From Nitzschia sp. DOCU1 (lineage: Eukaryota > Bacillariophyta > Bacillariophyceae > Bacillariales > Bacillariaceae), in contig OX595986.1 of assembly GCA_951394045.1 (NCBI GenBank), positions 3,377,534 to 3,441,533 on the forward strand: a DNA stretch of 64,000 nt, read 5' to 3'. The notes beneath the pieces were generated by a model that was not told the origin of the DNA, did no database searches, and worked only from the letters and a program-made list of their open reading frames with translations. This document shows positions 11,383 to 20,214 of this stretch, piece after piece. The stretch's first letter is position 1. The number at the start of each line of letters is the position of its first letter. The position numbers and the translations under genes are program-made.

Positions 11383-11930
11383 ATATTATTGGTAAAATGA
11401 GACCGGGATCGTATTTTCTGGTAGCCCGGCCACACAGTCTACGTCATCATACCCCATCCAAAATTGGAGTATTGGACCCATAGGATAGGGCGAGCGGGAG
11501 TATGAAAATGCAACGAGGGTCTCATCTGCAGTCGTATAAATATCGATGGAAATGAGACCCTACCACGAGAAAATAGCGCTACAGTCCTAAAAATGAGACC
11601 CAGTAGCTAAAAGAAGAGTTGTGACTATGCGGTAGCTCGGCATCCTTCGTTCTCAACCCCGAACCTTAGCGAAAGTAAAATACTACTATATTTAGCAACC
11701 CCAGAGAGATTGAAAGTAGCAACCTTGCATGTTCATGTTTTCCTTCTGATAAGGTCACCGAGTCACCGTCATATCCGTAAAGCAAGTACTAGCACGCACC
11801 GTGCAGGGCTAGTATTGCTCGCCTTCGATATACCTACTGAAAGCTAGTAGTTCTAGTACTATGATTGACCACTATTCCGTACTATAGTAGTTTGTAGTTC
11901 TTCCAAGTAGTAGAATCCCCCGCCATTTTC

Positions 11931-12450
11931 TTACAAACTGTGAATGGTAAAAAACCCCAATCCCAAAGATTTTAATTCCAATCCTTTTTCATTCGCCAAG
12001 TGCAAGACACAAATAAAGTAAAATGATAGTAGGGTCATATCAGCTTGGCTTTGAGTCATTTGAATTTTGCGTGCAGTATCTTGAAAGGACAAAAAGGGCG
12101 AAGGAGCATCTTGGTTGGTTTCCGTAGAAGTAGGAGATCGTAGAAGGCTCTGGATCCAAACTCTTCTCATCGTCTTCGTCCATGAGTTCCTCATTTTCTT
12201 CATCAGCAGCCAACGACTGTCGACGCGCCTTCAAGGTTCGCTCAAGTTTGTCCCAAAGATCCTTCTTGAGACGCTTGACATCGACCTTTTTCGCAACCGT
12301 AGCATATCTGACCCTGACCTTTTCCACCTTGCGCACTCTCTCCAAATCTGGTATCACAAAGTCACCATCATCGTTCCCTTCTCCAACAAAGGCATCACCA
12401 TTATCATCCCCATATGGTTGGTTGTCGCAGCCACCGTTGCCCCAGGTGGA
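11931..12450 (-). pseudogene. Condensin subunit H (CAP-H/Barren) 3' fragment, copy 1
   Basis: Minus-strand remnant of the Barren/CAP-H C-terminus. One frame carries DFVIPDLERVRKVEKVRVRY followed by ATVAKKVDVKRLKKDLWDKL, the block near the CAP-H C-terminus. A second frame, shifted by one base near 12130-12160, continues with LSFQDTARKIQMTQSQAD and FICVLHLANEKGLELK, the CAP-H terminal block. I find no intron that would join the two frames. The fragment lacks the N-terminal two thirds of the protein and has no credible start. The open frame extends upstream to about 12645 through a poly-Thr tract made by the TTG microsatellite. An intact gene for this mitotic chromosome condensation subunit should lie elsewhere. 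The same lesion is in both copies, so decay preceded duplication. Confidence 0.78.
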
Positions 12451-12462
12451 GTTGATAGAGAA

Positions 12463-12504
<42 letters not shown>

Positions 12505-13242
12505 GCTGGTGGTGGTGATGATGTTTGCATAAAACTTTGTTGCGTCGCGATGACGGATTGCCTCCGATGCTGCCGACTGACGCGTCGTTGCGCGACGTAT
12601 GGTGTCGATGCGTAGTGTGTTGGGCAGGTTATGTAGACTTTGTACTAAGGTCTACAGGGTCTCATGTACGGTCTTATTTTTTTAGGGTACGGTCATATTA
12701 TTGGTAAAATGAGACCGGGATCGTATTTTCTGGTAGCCCGGCCACACAGTCTACGTCATCATACCCCATCCAAAATTGGAGTATTGGACCCATAGGATAG
12801 GGCGAGCGGGAGTATGAAAATGCAACGAGGGTCTCATCTGCAGTCGTATAAATATCGATGGAAATGAGACCCTACCACGAGAAAATAGCGCTACAGTCCT
12901 AAAAATGAGACCCAGTAGCTAAAAGAAGAGTTGTGACTATGCGGTAGCTCGGCATCCTTCGTTCTCAACCCCGAACCTTAGCGAAAGTAAAATACTACTA
13001 TATTTAGCAACCCCAGAGAGATTGAAAGTAGCAACCTTGCATGTTCATGTTTTCCTTCTGATAAGGTCACCGAGTCACCGTCATATCCGTAAAGCAAGTA
13101 CTAGCACGCACCGTGCAGGGCTAGTATTGCTCGCCTTCGATATACCTACTGAAAGCTAGTAGTTCTAGTACTATGATTGACCACTATTCCGTACTATAGT
13201 AGTTTGTAGTTCTTCCAAGTAGTAGAATCCCCCGCCATTTTC

Positions 13243-13762
13243 TTACAAACTGTGAATGGTAAAAAACCCCAATCCCAAAGATTTTAATTCCAATCCTTTT
13301 TCATTCGCCAAGTGCAAGACACAAATAAAGTAAAATGATAGTAGGGTCATATCAGCTTGGCTTTGAGTCATTTGAATTTTGCGTGCAGTATCTTGAAAGG
13401 ACAAAAAGGGCGAAGGAGCATCTTGGTTGGTTTCCGTAGAAGTAGGAGATCGTAGAAGGCTCTGGATCCAAACTCTTCTCATCGTCTTCGTCCATGAGTT
13501 CCTCATTTTCTTCATCAGCAGCCAACGACTGTCGACGCGCCTTCAAGGTTCGCTCAAGTTTGTCCCAAAGATCCTTCTTGAGACGCTTGACATCGACCTT
13601 TTTCGCAACCGTAGCATATCTGACCCTGACCTTTTCCACCTTGCGCACTCTCTCCAAATCTGGTATCACAAAGTCACCATCATCGTTCCCTTCTCCAACA
13701 AAGGCATCACCATTATCATCCCCATATGGTTGGTTGTCGCAGCCACCGTTGCCCCAGGTGGA
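13243..13762 (-). pseudogene. Condensin subunit H (CAP-H/Barren) 3' fragment, copy 2
   Basis: Second copy of the fragment in 11931-12450, offset by exactly 1312 bp and with the same reading frames, frameshift and microsatellite. It cannot encode CAP-H. Confidence 0.78.
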
Positions 13763-13774
13763 GTTGATAGAGAA

Positions 13775-13816
<42 letters not shown>

Positions 13817-14009
13817 GCTGGTGGTGGTGATGATGTTTGCATAAAACTTTGTTGCGTCGCGATGACGGATTGCCTCCGATGCTGCCGACTGACGCGTCGT
13901 TGCGCGACGTATGGTGTCGATGCGTAGTGTGTTGGGCAGGTTATGTAGACTTTGTACTAAGGTCTACAGGGTCTCATGTACGGTCTTATTTTTTTAGGGT
14001 ACGGTCATA

Positions 14010-14090
14010 GTATGATTATCAGTGAAACTATTATGCATGCAGAGTAGAGCACCTACCGGTATCCAGTTTAGTAACTACTACCTTGACGTC
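14010..14090. repeat. Right imperfect inverted repeat flanking the duplicated block
   Basis: Counterpart of 11329-11381 in inverted orientation. Immediately after it, 14081-14116 is the inverted, gapped counterpart of 11172-11193 (CCTTGACG ... GATCTCTTCGCTAGC). In contrast, 14132-14238 matches 11222-11335 in direct orientation, sharing GATGCGAATTTTGTGAATT and CCTTCGAAC. Confidence 0.45.
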
Positions 14091-14840
14091 CGAAGTCGAT
14101 CGATCTCTTCGCTAGCAGCGTTAGTAGTTCGGCTTCGACGGCTTCTTTGATGATAGCACAAGCTATGATAGATGCGAATTTTGTGAATTCTATTGATTCC
14201 TTCGAACATCGGCGCACAGGTTTCATCGGCACGACCCCATCTTACCGGTAGAGAGACGCAGAGATGCCCTATGAGTCATCTTTTATGCCCTTGGATATCA
14301 TAGAGAGTGGAATAATAGGAGAGCCGATTTCAATAGTGGAACGTGCACTTACAATTCAGTTGTAATGGTGGTGTCGCAAGTTATCCGACCGTAAAACATC
14401 CCACGATACGAACAGCGAGTGGCCGAGAACGAAATAGATGCACAAACCACGAGGTCTCGAAAAGGCGAGATGTGCGAAGGCATATATCTATATTTTGTTG
14501 CAAAGGGTCTTTAATAAGTACGAGGATACCACGTCATGCGTGGTCAGCTGACAATACTTATTGGCACTTCTCACGTCAGCGCGGAAGACACAACGTGTGT
14601 ACTCTATTGAACTCTACTAGCGACGACGTTGGGGGGAATGAATAGCGCAACGAGGACCACGCATCAAATGGGGATAAAATCCTCCCACTGCTGAAGACCT
14701 CAACGTTACGAAAGAAGTTGGAGGAGATAATCGTTCGTTTTTTCTGCAAAGGACGTGATTGTAACTACGCAGTTCCATTTAAACAGTCCCCAGGAAAAGG
14801 AATAAATTAAATTCCATCCAAGCATTTGAAGTATCTGAAG
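14091..14840. other. Intergenic region before the ankyrin gene
   Basis: Apart from the repeat remnants at 14081-14238, I see nothing firm. An ORF of 100 codons at 14343-14645 has no recognisable features. The promoter of the ankyrin gene should be in the right part. Confidence 0.35.
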
Positions 14841-16814
14841 ATGATTAGACCACTGAAGAGGCAAAGGGTTTCGGAAGGGGTCGCACATCCTTCTCCCCCA
14901 GCGCCAGTCGACTTGCGGGGACTTCTTTCAGGCCGGAAGTGGGAATCTGCCCTTGATAGATTGAAGACCAATCCCGAGGAAGCTAGCAGCGATGAGGATC
15001 CATCTCCTTTGGCCTTAGCGTGTCGCTTTGGCGCCCCCATGGAGTGTGTGAAAGTGATATTACAGGCTTGTCCCGCCAAAGTCCGCCACTTGCTGGGCTC
15101 TAGAGGAACACCCCTGCACGAAGCTGTGGTCTGCGACGATGTCGGGCCCGAAGTTATTGATATCTTACTTTCCGCTGATGTACAACTGGGTTCATCAACT
15201 CGACGTGCAACTTTGATGCAAGACGTCGACGGTTACACTCCACTTCATTTGCTAATCAGACGGCGTTTCCAGACACACATTATGGGGTCACCGGGGGAGG
15301 ACAGTTACTTGATGGAGCTCTTGGAGATGCTTGTCAAAAGTTCACCAGAAGCTGTGGTTATTCCGGACCGCGGGGAGTACGAGGAACCACCAATTGTCAT
15401 GGCCCTCAAGGCTAACATATATGCGCCGCTTCTTCAGACCGAGGAGGCTACTTCGGCGAGGATCGAGAGAAAGATCAACGAAATGGTTAATTGCATGCTT
15501 CGATATTATCCCAGTGCTGCAAGCTGCGTCTTCAGCGGGCATCGGGGGAAATACACGGCCTTGCACTCGGCTGTATTCCATGGTAGATGTGCAGAGACAA
15601 TTGAGCTACTGATCGAAGCGGAGAATCGCTGTCCTTCCACTAAGCGGGCGGGCCTACTAGCCAATACACAAGGGGAAATGCCTCTTCACTTTTGTGCCAT
15701 GCGAGGGGAGCCGCCACGCTCAGTTGCCTCTGTGGCGGCCGCGGCGCCGGAAGCAGTCAGCATGAGGGATGCATCTGGGCTTACACCTGTTCACTGGCTG
15801 TGGATTCGGTTTGTAAGCAACCTACTTGCTCTCGAGGATGGTGGGAGGGCGACAACGCGAAACATTCCGTTGCGCAGAAGGAGCAACACTCCTGGCCTAT
15901 CTCATTACACCGCGTTTGCAACGTTAGTGCAAGGAGATTTCGACCAGGATCTGACCCTCCTTCGAAGAGTTGATCCCTCGGTTGATTTCCTCCGTATGCG
16001 TCATATTCCCAATGAAGTCCTCGACGATGAAGAAGCACACTACTGGGCCGAAAGGACTGTTGAAATTCTTCAGCGAGTGCGCGAACGTTATGAGAGTGGA
16101 GCTACTGACGAAGAAGGAATTGTCATGTGGTCAAGATTGGAGGCCGTCACTTGCCTATTCTGGACAAAGCTGGTCTCAATGCTCCAAGCAAGCTGGCAGG
16201 CAGGTCGTGGTAATGATGATTTCTCTGTGGTACGGACCGCATTCAAAGGGATTAGTTGTCCGCCACCAGTTGCAAGGATAGTTGCTTCTATGTATCCAGA
16301 GGAACTGAGTCTCGCGGATTCTGATGGACGACTACCGTTGCACCATGCCGCTAGAAGGCCCTGGCATGCGTGGGATTGGCCTAGACAAGATGGAACGAGC
16401 GACGGGGCAAATGCGCAGGTGCTCCAGACTGAATCCGCCTTCCTCCTTAAGGTTGCCATGCTGCTATCACCGAGAGAAGCAGCCAACCAGAAGGACAAGT
16501 CCAACTGTCTGCCGATCCACTATGCAATTCGAACCTTCATCCGAGCTTGTAGCTCCAGCGGGCGCCTTTATTCTCCGGTGCCAGCCGCCGAAATCCAAGA
16601 GCTACTCAAACTTTTTGTTAAGCTGAATCCAGAATCGCTTAATGAGCCAGATCCAAGTACTGGCTTGCTTCCTTTCCTGGAAGCTGCTGCTGCCGCGACG
16701 GAAACAAAACGGGGTTGCGCGTCGGCTTCATTTCCTGATGAACTTGCTACCTCGGTAGTGTATCAGCTGCTTCATGAAAATCCCTCTCTCGCTACACCGA
16801 AGTGTTCGACGTAG
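14841..16814 (+). CDS. Ankyrin-repeat protein
   Basis: Intronless, 657 residues from the ATG at 14841. Degenerate ankyrin units are spread through the protein: DPSPLALACRFGAPMECVKV, GTPLHEAVVCDDVGPEVIDI, DGYTPLHLLI, YTALHSAVFHGRCAETIELL, GEMPLHFCAMRG, SGLTPVHWLW, DGRLPLHHAARR and NCLPIHYAIR. Some spacings are much longer than the canonical 33 residues, as is common in the large diatom ankyrin families. No membrane segment or catalytic domain is seen. The start is basic (MIRPLKRQRV), which might be a nuclear signal. Function unknown; protein-protein interaction is the usual role of the fold. Confidence 0.8.
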   Translation: MIRPLKRQRVSEGVAHPSPPAPVDLRGLLSGRKWESALDRLKTNPEEASSDEDPSPLALACRFGAPMECVKVILQACPAKVRHLLGSRGTPLHEAVVCDDVGPEVIDILLSADVQLGSSTRRATLMQDVDGYTPLHLLIRRRFQTHIMGSPGEDSYLMELLEMLVKSSPEAVVIPDRGEYEEPPIVMALKANIYAPLLQTEEATSARIERKINEMVNCMLRYYPSAASCVFSGHRGKYTALHSAVFHGRCAETIELLIEAENRCPSTKRAGLLANTQGEMPLHFCAMRGEPPRSVASVAAAAPEAVSMRDASGLTPVHWLWIRFVSNLLALEDGGRATTRNIPLRRRSNTPGLSHYTAFATLVQGDFDQDLTLLRRVDPSVDFLRMRHIPNEVLDDEEAHYWAERTVEILQRVRERYESGATDEEGIVMWSRLEAVTCLFWTKLVSMLQASWQAGRGNDDFSVVRTAFKGISCPPPVARIVASMYPEELSLADSDGRLPLHHAARRPWHAWDWPRQDGTSDGANAQVLQTESAFLLKVAMLLSPREAANQKDKSNCLPIHYAIRTFIRACSSSGRLYSPVPAAEIQELLKLFVKLNPESLNEPDPSTGLLPFLEAAAAATETKRGCASASFPDELATSVVYQLLHENPSLATPKCST

Positions 16815-17399
16815 AATGAATCGCCTCAAATGGCCATCAATAGGGTGTAGGCGAAAAAGTAACCAATATCAGACCGCCTGATACGATTGGGGTTAAGTTA
16901 GCAAATGCAAAGGATAATCTAGTAGCAGAGATGAAATAGAGGAGTGCAGTGTAAAGTTCATGCCCGCGCGGCGCTCCGTCCTGCGCGCCTATTGCGTTCC
17001 ATTGAGTCGACTACCCGGTAGGTTGAGTCGAGTCAGTCTATGCTAACTCTCAACGGGTTTTGCGATGCCACGAGGCCCACCGACCGGCACATAGCGCGCG
17101 TGCTATTTTAGAGCATCATTTCAAAATCGCATCAACGCAGCATAGCAAGATGTAAACCTAACTTTGATGTTGTGGTGTTTCGTTGGCATTGGTCCTGAAG
17201 GCATATGAAGAGGGTTTCGCATCTGGGATCCACATTTAAAGTGGGGCGGTCAGGAACGATCCAAAATTTCGTACTATTACGTACAACGCAACGACTCCCA
17301 CCAACCACCTATGATGGATCAGGACAGGACGGCACAACGGTGAGCTCACAATTTCGCATAATTGCTACTATCTTCGAACAATCATTTTCCCTCCCCGAA
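16815..17399. other. Intergenic region
   Basis: About 585 bp between two genes on the plus strand. A GC-rich patch near 16960-16990 contains GCGC-rich motifs. The open frame of the next gene extends upstream to about 17205 without a convincing start. Nothing else recognised. Confidence 0.35.
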
Positions 17400-18410
17400 A
17401 TGTCTGCTTTATCAGATCGAGATCGGATCCACAACAAGGATAAGCCATACGCTGTGACTTTCTTTGATTTTTACGACGTGCACCAGCTGTTGCACTACAC
17501 GAGCAAGATTCTCGAGCAACCCTTTTCGAATCCGGTTCAGCTTATTGACACTCGTAGTCAAAATGAAGACACTTCGCTCTTTTTGGATCTTCCTGTGCCT
17601 TGGCATCTGATCCCAGGGACGGGATGAAAACACAGCGATTATCTTGGCATTGGCACCTCAGGATCAGATCTCGATTTCAAGGAAGTCCTCGGGAAATCGC
17701 GCGCTGCAGTCTTGAATGACCCATCGCTCTTGAGCGAGCATCGTAATGAGTTCAAGGCATTCTTTGATCACGGGGGGACAATTTTTGTTATCGGTAGAGG
17801 TATAGAAACTGTCCATGAGATCTTTGGCTGCGATTGGTATCCTGCGGCATCCCATCCTGATCGAAACTGCGAATGCGTGCCTACTGGGGCAGCTGCATTT
17901 CTAATTGGATTGGAGAGCGATGAACGAGCTGTTTATCCGTCGGAGGTTTACGTTGGAAGGGCACGATTGATTGAAGTTCCTCGGGGCGAAGCACTTTACG
18001 TGCCGAGACCATACATCACCAAGCGCCAGTTTATCGCGCAAGATTGTGCTGTGGAAGAAGAATGGTATGACGACGAGAAGGAACAGATTGATCGGCGCAA
18101 GTTTCTTCAGAAGCACTACGGTGACCATGAAGCCCTTGAAGATATTTTGGAGCTGGAAGAGAAGTGGAAATCCTACGTTCCACCAACGGCCACACCAGTG
18201 GCGGTTCACCTTTCTCCACACGAGGGAGGAGGGGCCGTCGTGTACATCGGAGACGTTCTCAATGAAGACACTCGTATGAGATCCCTTCTGGCCAGACTGT
18301 TAACGACCAACTTTCAGGAACAAAAGAAGTTTTCCGGCGTCCCATACCGATACCGATCCATTCACGATGGGCCATCAGTTGGCTTGTACAAGGGTCATGT
18401 CCCCAACTAG
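17400..18410 (+). CDS. Unknown protein with an in-frame TGA (probably intronic)
   Basis: The frame from the ATG at 17400 is open to 18410 except for one TGA at 17625-17627. The best explanation is an intron at 17554-17661 (GTAGTC...CTCAG, 108 nt). Its removal deletes the TGA, keeps frame and gives a natural junction (LIDTR-SDLDFKEVLGKS), for a 300-residue protein. Other options are selenocysteine readthrough or a nonsense mutation. The protein has alpha/beta-like segments (GGTIFVIG, AAFLIGLES, AVVYIGDV) that loosely recall a class-I glutamine amidotransferase-like fold, but no catalytic motif can be assigned. The 3' UTR contains a 7-bp stem (18448-18454 with 18476-18482) that does not form a proper SECIS. 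It is convergent with the DsbA-like selenoprotein. I do not recognise the family. Confidence 0.6.
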
Positions 18411-18597
18411 AGGCCAATGGGGTTGAGGGCAACAGTGAAGAAATGGTGCCTCTCGGGGAGATGAAATCTGGATTGGAGAGGCTTATGATTTCCTTGTGGA
18501 GTAGCAACACGTAGAATAAATATCAAAGTTCATCGTCATTCTCAGTGCAAGTTACATTCACTTCCAGGTTACAGCTACATCCCGTCATGGATGGAAC

Positions 18598-18672
18598 AAG
18601 GCTTACATCGAGTCGAGACCAGGAGAGTGTATCAACACTCCTCATCTGGAACAAACTGTCATTTCAAGCCCT
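18598..18672 (-). ncRNA. SECIS-like element in the 3' UTR of the DsbA-like gene
   Basis: Read on the minus strand, 51-125 nt after the TAG stop. A 7-bp helix I pairs AGGGCTT (18672-18666) with AAGCCTT (18604-18598). After a small internal loop comes ATGAC opposite CGAT, giving the U-U, G-A, A-G, N-N non-Watson-Crick quartet. Helix II pairs AGTTTGTTCCAG with CTGGTCTCGACT, 12 positions each side: nine pairs and three pyrimidine-pyrimidine mismatches. The apical loop holds a mini-helix GAGTGT/ACACTC. The usual apical AA is not evident (ATGA stands there), so the call is good but not canonical. Confidence 0.6.
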
Positions 18673-18722
18673 GTCCACAAACATTGAAACAGGACACTGT
18701 GGACTTTCGCCGTCAAGCGCAT

Positions 18723-19704
18723 CTACGCGGCAATGATTTTCGGTGTGTGGCTTCCTCGACCTACTACCTCGTCAGGAACCCCAAGAATATCTCCAAATAC
18801 CGGTCCTCCGTGAATTTCACCCTTCATTTCGATTTCCCGGAAAACTTTCACAAAAACGTCTGATCGTGCAGCCCCATCGATGACCGTCCTGCCCTCGATG
18901 ATAAACTTTGGAATCGAGTGAATTCCCAGTTTGTTAAGCGCCTGTAGCGCCTTCATTATTTCTTCCCGTCCTTCGTTTCCATTCAAAAACTCCAAAAGTT
19001 CCGCCTCGGTCGGGACATCTTCGTCAAGCAAGTTGGAAAGTAATTCTGACACGGCACTTGCGAGGCGCGGACGATCGTTCAAAGAGTGGCCGTCAACGAA
19101 GTAGTACCTGTGGAACTGGTGAGAATGGACCAATTTGTCGCCTCGAGTCCATGCTTTACAATACGCATACTTACTCATTCAGACGATCGTAGACAGCCTC
19201 GCTTACAGCCAGTCCGTATCGTTTCCCTAAATTCTGGATCAATCGATGGGACGCCATTGTATTTGCCGCCAATCGGTCGAGATTAAAATGAGGGATACCG
19301 GCCTCCATGCCTCTCCCTTTGAGATCATGCCGACGCTTTTGTTCTTCCCAGCCACGTTTGCCACCCCATTTTTGTATCAGACGGTCCCGATTGCTTTCGA
19401 TGAACGGCTTGTCTTCGTCGTATCCGGGTTCCAAGAAGAATGGCACCCGTATGACAGAGAATGCAATCGGGCGAGGCGCACCGGGAAGAGGATCTTTAAG
19501 GACCTGTTCGATGGCCCGATTCAGATGCTTCTTCCCGATGTACCCGTTGGGTCACAGAGTATCCGAAATGAGCTCTACAGGAATCACCAACGGACTGGAA
19601 CCACTCAAATGTGTCGCAGAAGCCGAGAACTGTCTGACTGAATGGGTGGAAAGTCGATGACGGGCGACCTGCACCGCCGCACTTCGGAAGCTTGAGCAAA
19701 ACAT
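18723..19704 (-). CDS. DsbA/FrnE-like thioredoxin-fold selenoprotein, mitochondrial
   Basis: Exons 19704-19175 and 19107-18723 (GTAAGTATG...CCACAG, 67 nt intron) give 304 residues if TGA at 19554-19552 is read as selenocysteine 51. The TGA falls in VELISDTL-U-PNGYIGKK, exactly where family members have the CPxC or CPWC active site. Sequence on both sides aligns without a gap: AIEQVLKDPLPGAPRPI, GMEAGIPHFNLDRLAANTMA, YYFVDGHSLNDRP, LGIHSIPKFIIEG with the cis-Pro. The second cysteine is glycine, so the site is of the single-chalcogen type. The N-terminus (MFCSSFRSAAVQVARHRLST ... RQFSASA) looks like a mitochondrial presequence. A SECIS-like fold is in the 3' UTR. An oxidoreductase role is inferred. 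Without recoding the gene would be read as a broken fragment. Confidence 0.82.
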
Positions 19705-20214
19705 CGATTGGGCGCTACCTACGGCCGCTTATTGCCTTCTAGTTCTTGATTGCAGACGTCAAAAAGTCGATATCAAAGACCTATTATGCACAATGATGAT
19801 CCGCCTTGCGTTGCGGCACTTGTTTTGATGTCCTTTCTCGCAGTTGCTGCGCGAGAGAGCTCTTTTGCTTCCTTTTCTCGTGCCAACGCCACGTCATTTA
19901 GAGGAGAGGGAACCGTACAAGGACAGCCAGCAAGACACTAACTATGCCAAGTCATGTTTACCCCCTTTTGACTTTGGCTCACGACGCTTTTCTGGTAAAT
20001 TAGAGGCTGTCTGTCTTCCGTTTCCCACGACGAGATCTTTCCAGCGTCGCGGCGGGCCGTCAAGAAAGATCTTTCTTCTACATGATGACCATGGAAGGCA
20101 TCACCCCTCGATGTTACAACGAAGCTCTGAGAAAGCGATTCTTCTTACTTTTTGTATGCAGTTACGAACGTTAGTCAATCAAATTGTGTTGTGAAAGGCG
20201 ACGGAAAATCAGGA
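19705..20214. promoter_or_regulatory. Divergent intergenic region selenoprotein / THUMP methyltransferase
   Basis: About 510 bp. A 5' exon for the methyltransferase may be hidden here: a splice-acceptor-like TTTTTGTATGCAG ends at 20161, and small ORFs with hydrophobic N-termini start near 19786. I could not build a convincing model. Confidence 0.35.

Larger units (their letters stand above)
11383..14009. repeat. 1312-bp tandem direct duplication (two copies)
   Basis: Copy 1 is 11383-12694 and copy 2 is 12695-14006, with ATA of the next unit continuing to 14009. Every stretch I compared is the same at an offset of 1312, including a long TTG microsatellite (about 12464-12502 and 13776-13814) that would be expected to drift quickly. 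The duplication is therefore very recent, or an assembly artefact. The unit contains a condensin-H pseudogene fragment on the minus strand. It also has five copies of ATGAGACC in both orientations; in copy 1 these are at 11397, 11552 and 11593 forward, and 11518 and 12658 reversed. No transposase or integrase reading frame is visible. Confidence 0.92.

Noticed and set aside
12115..12615. Plus-strand ORFs with poly-Cys or poly-Val inside the duplicated unit
   Set aside because: These are translations of the TTG microsatellite; the minus strand instead shows the CAP-H remnant.
18411..18500. SECIS for the 17.4-kb gene with the in-frame TGA
   Set aside because: The GCCTCTC/GAGAGGC stem is flanked by TGAA and TGAT, but the distances on the two sides differ by several bases and no apical AA is placed correctly. 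The intron explanation is simpler.
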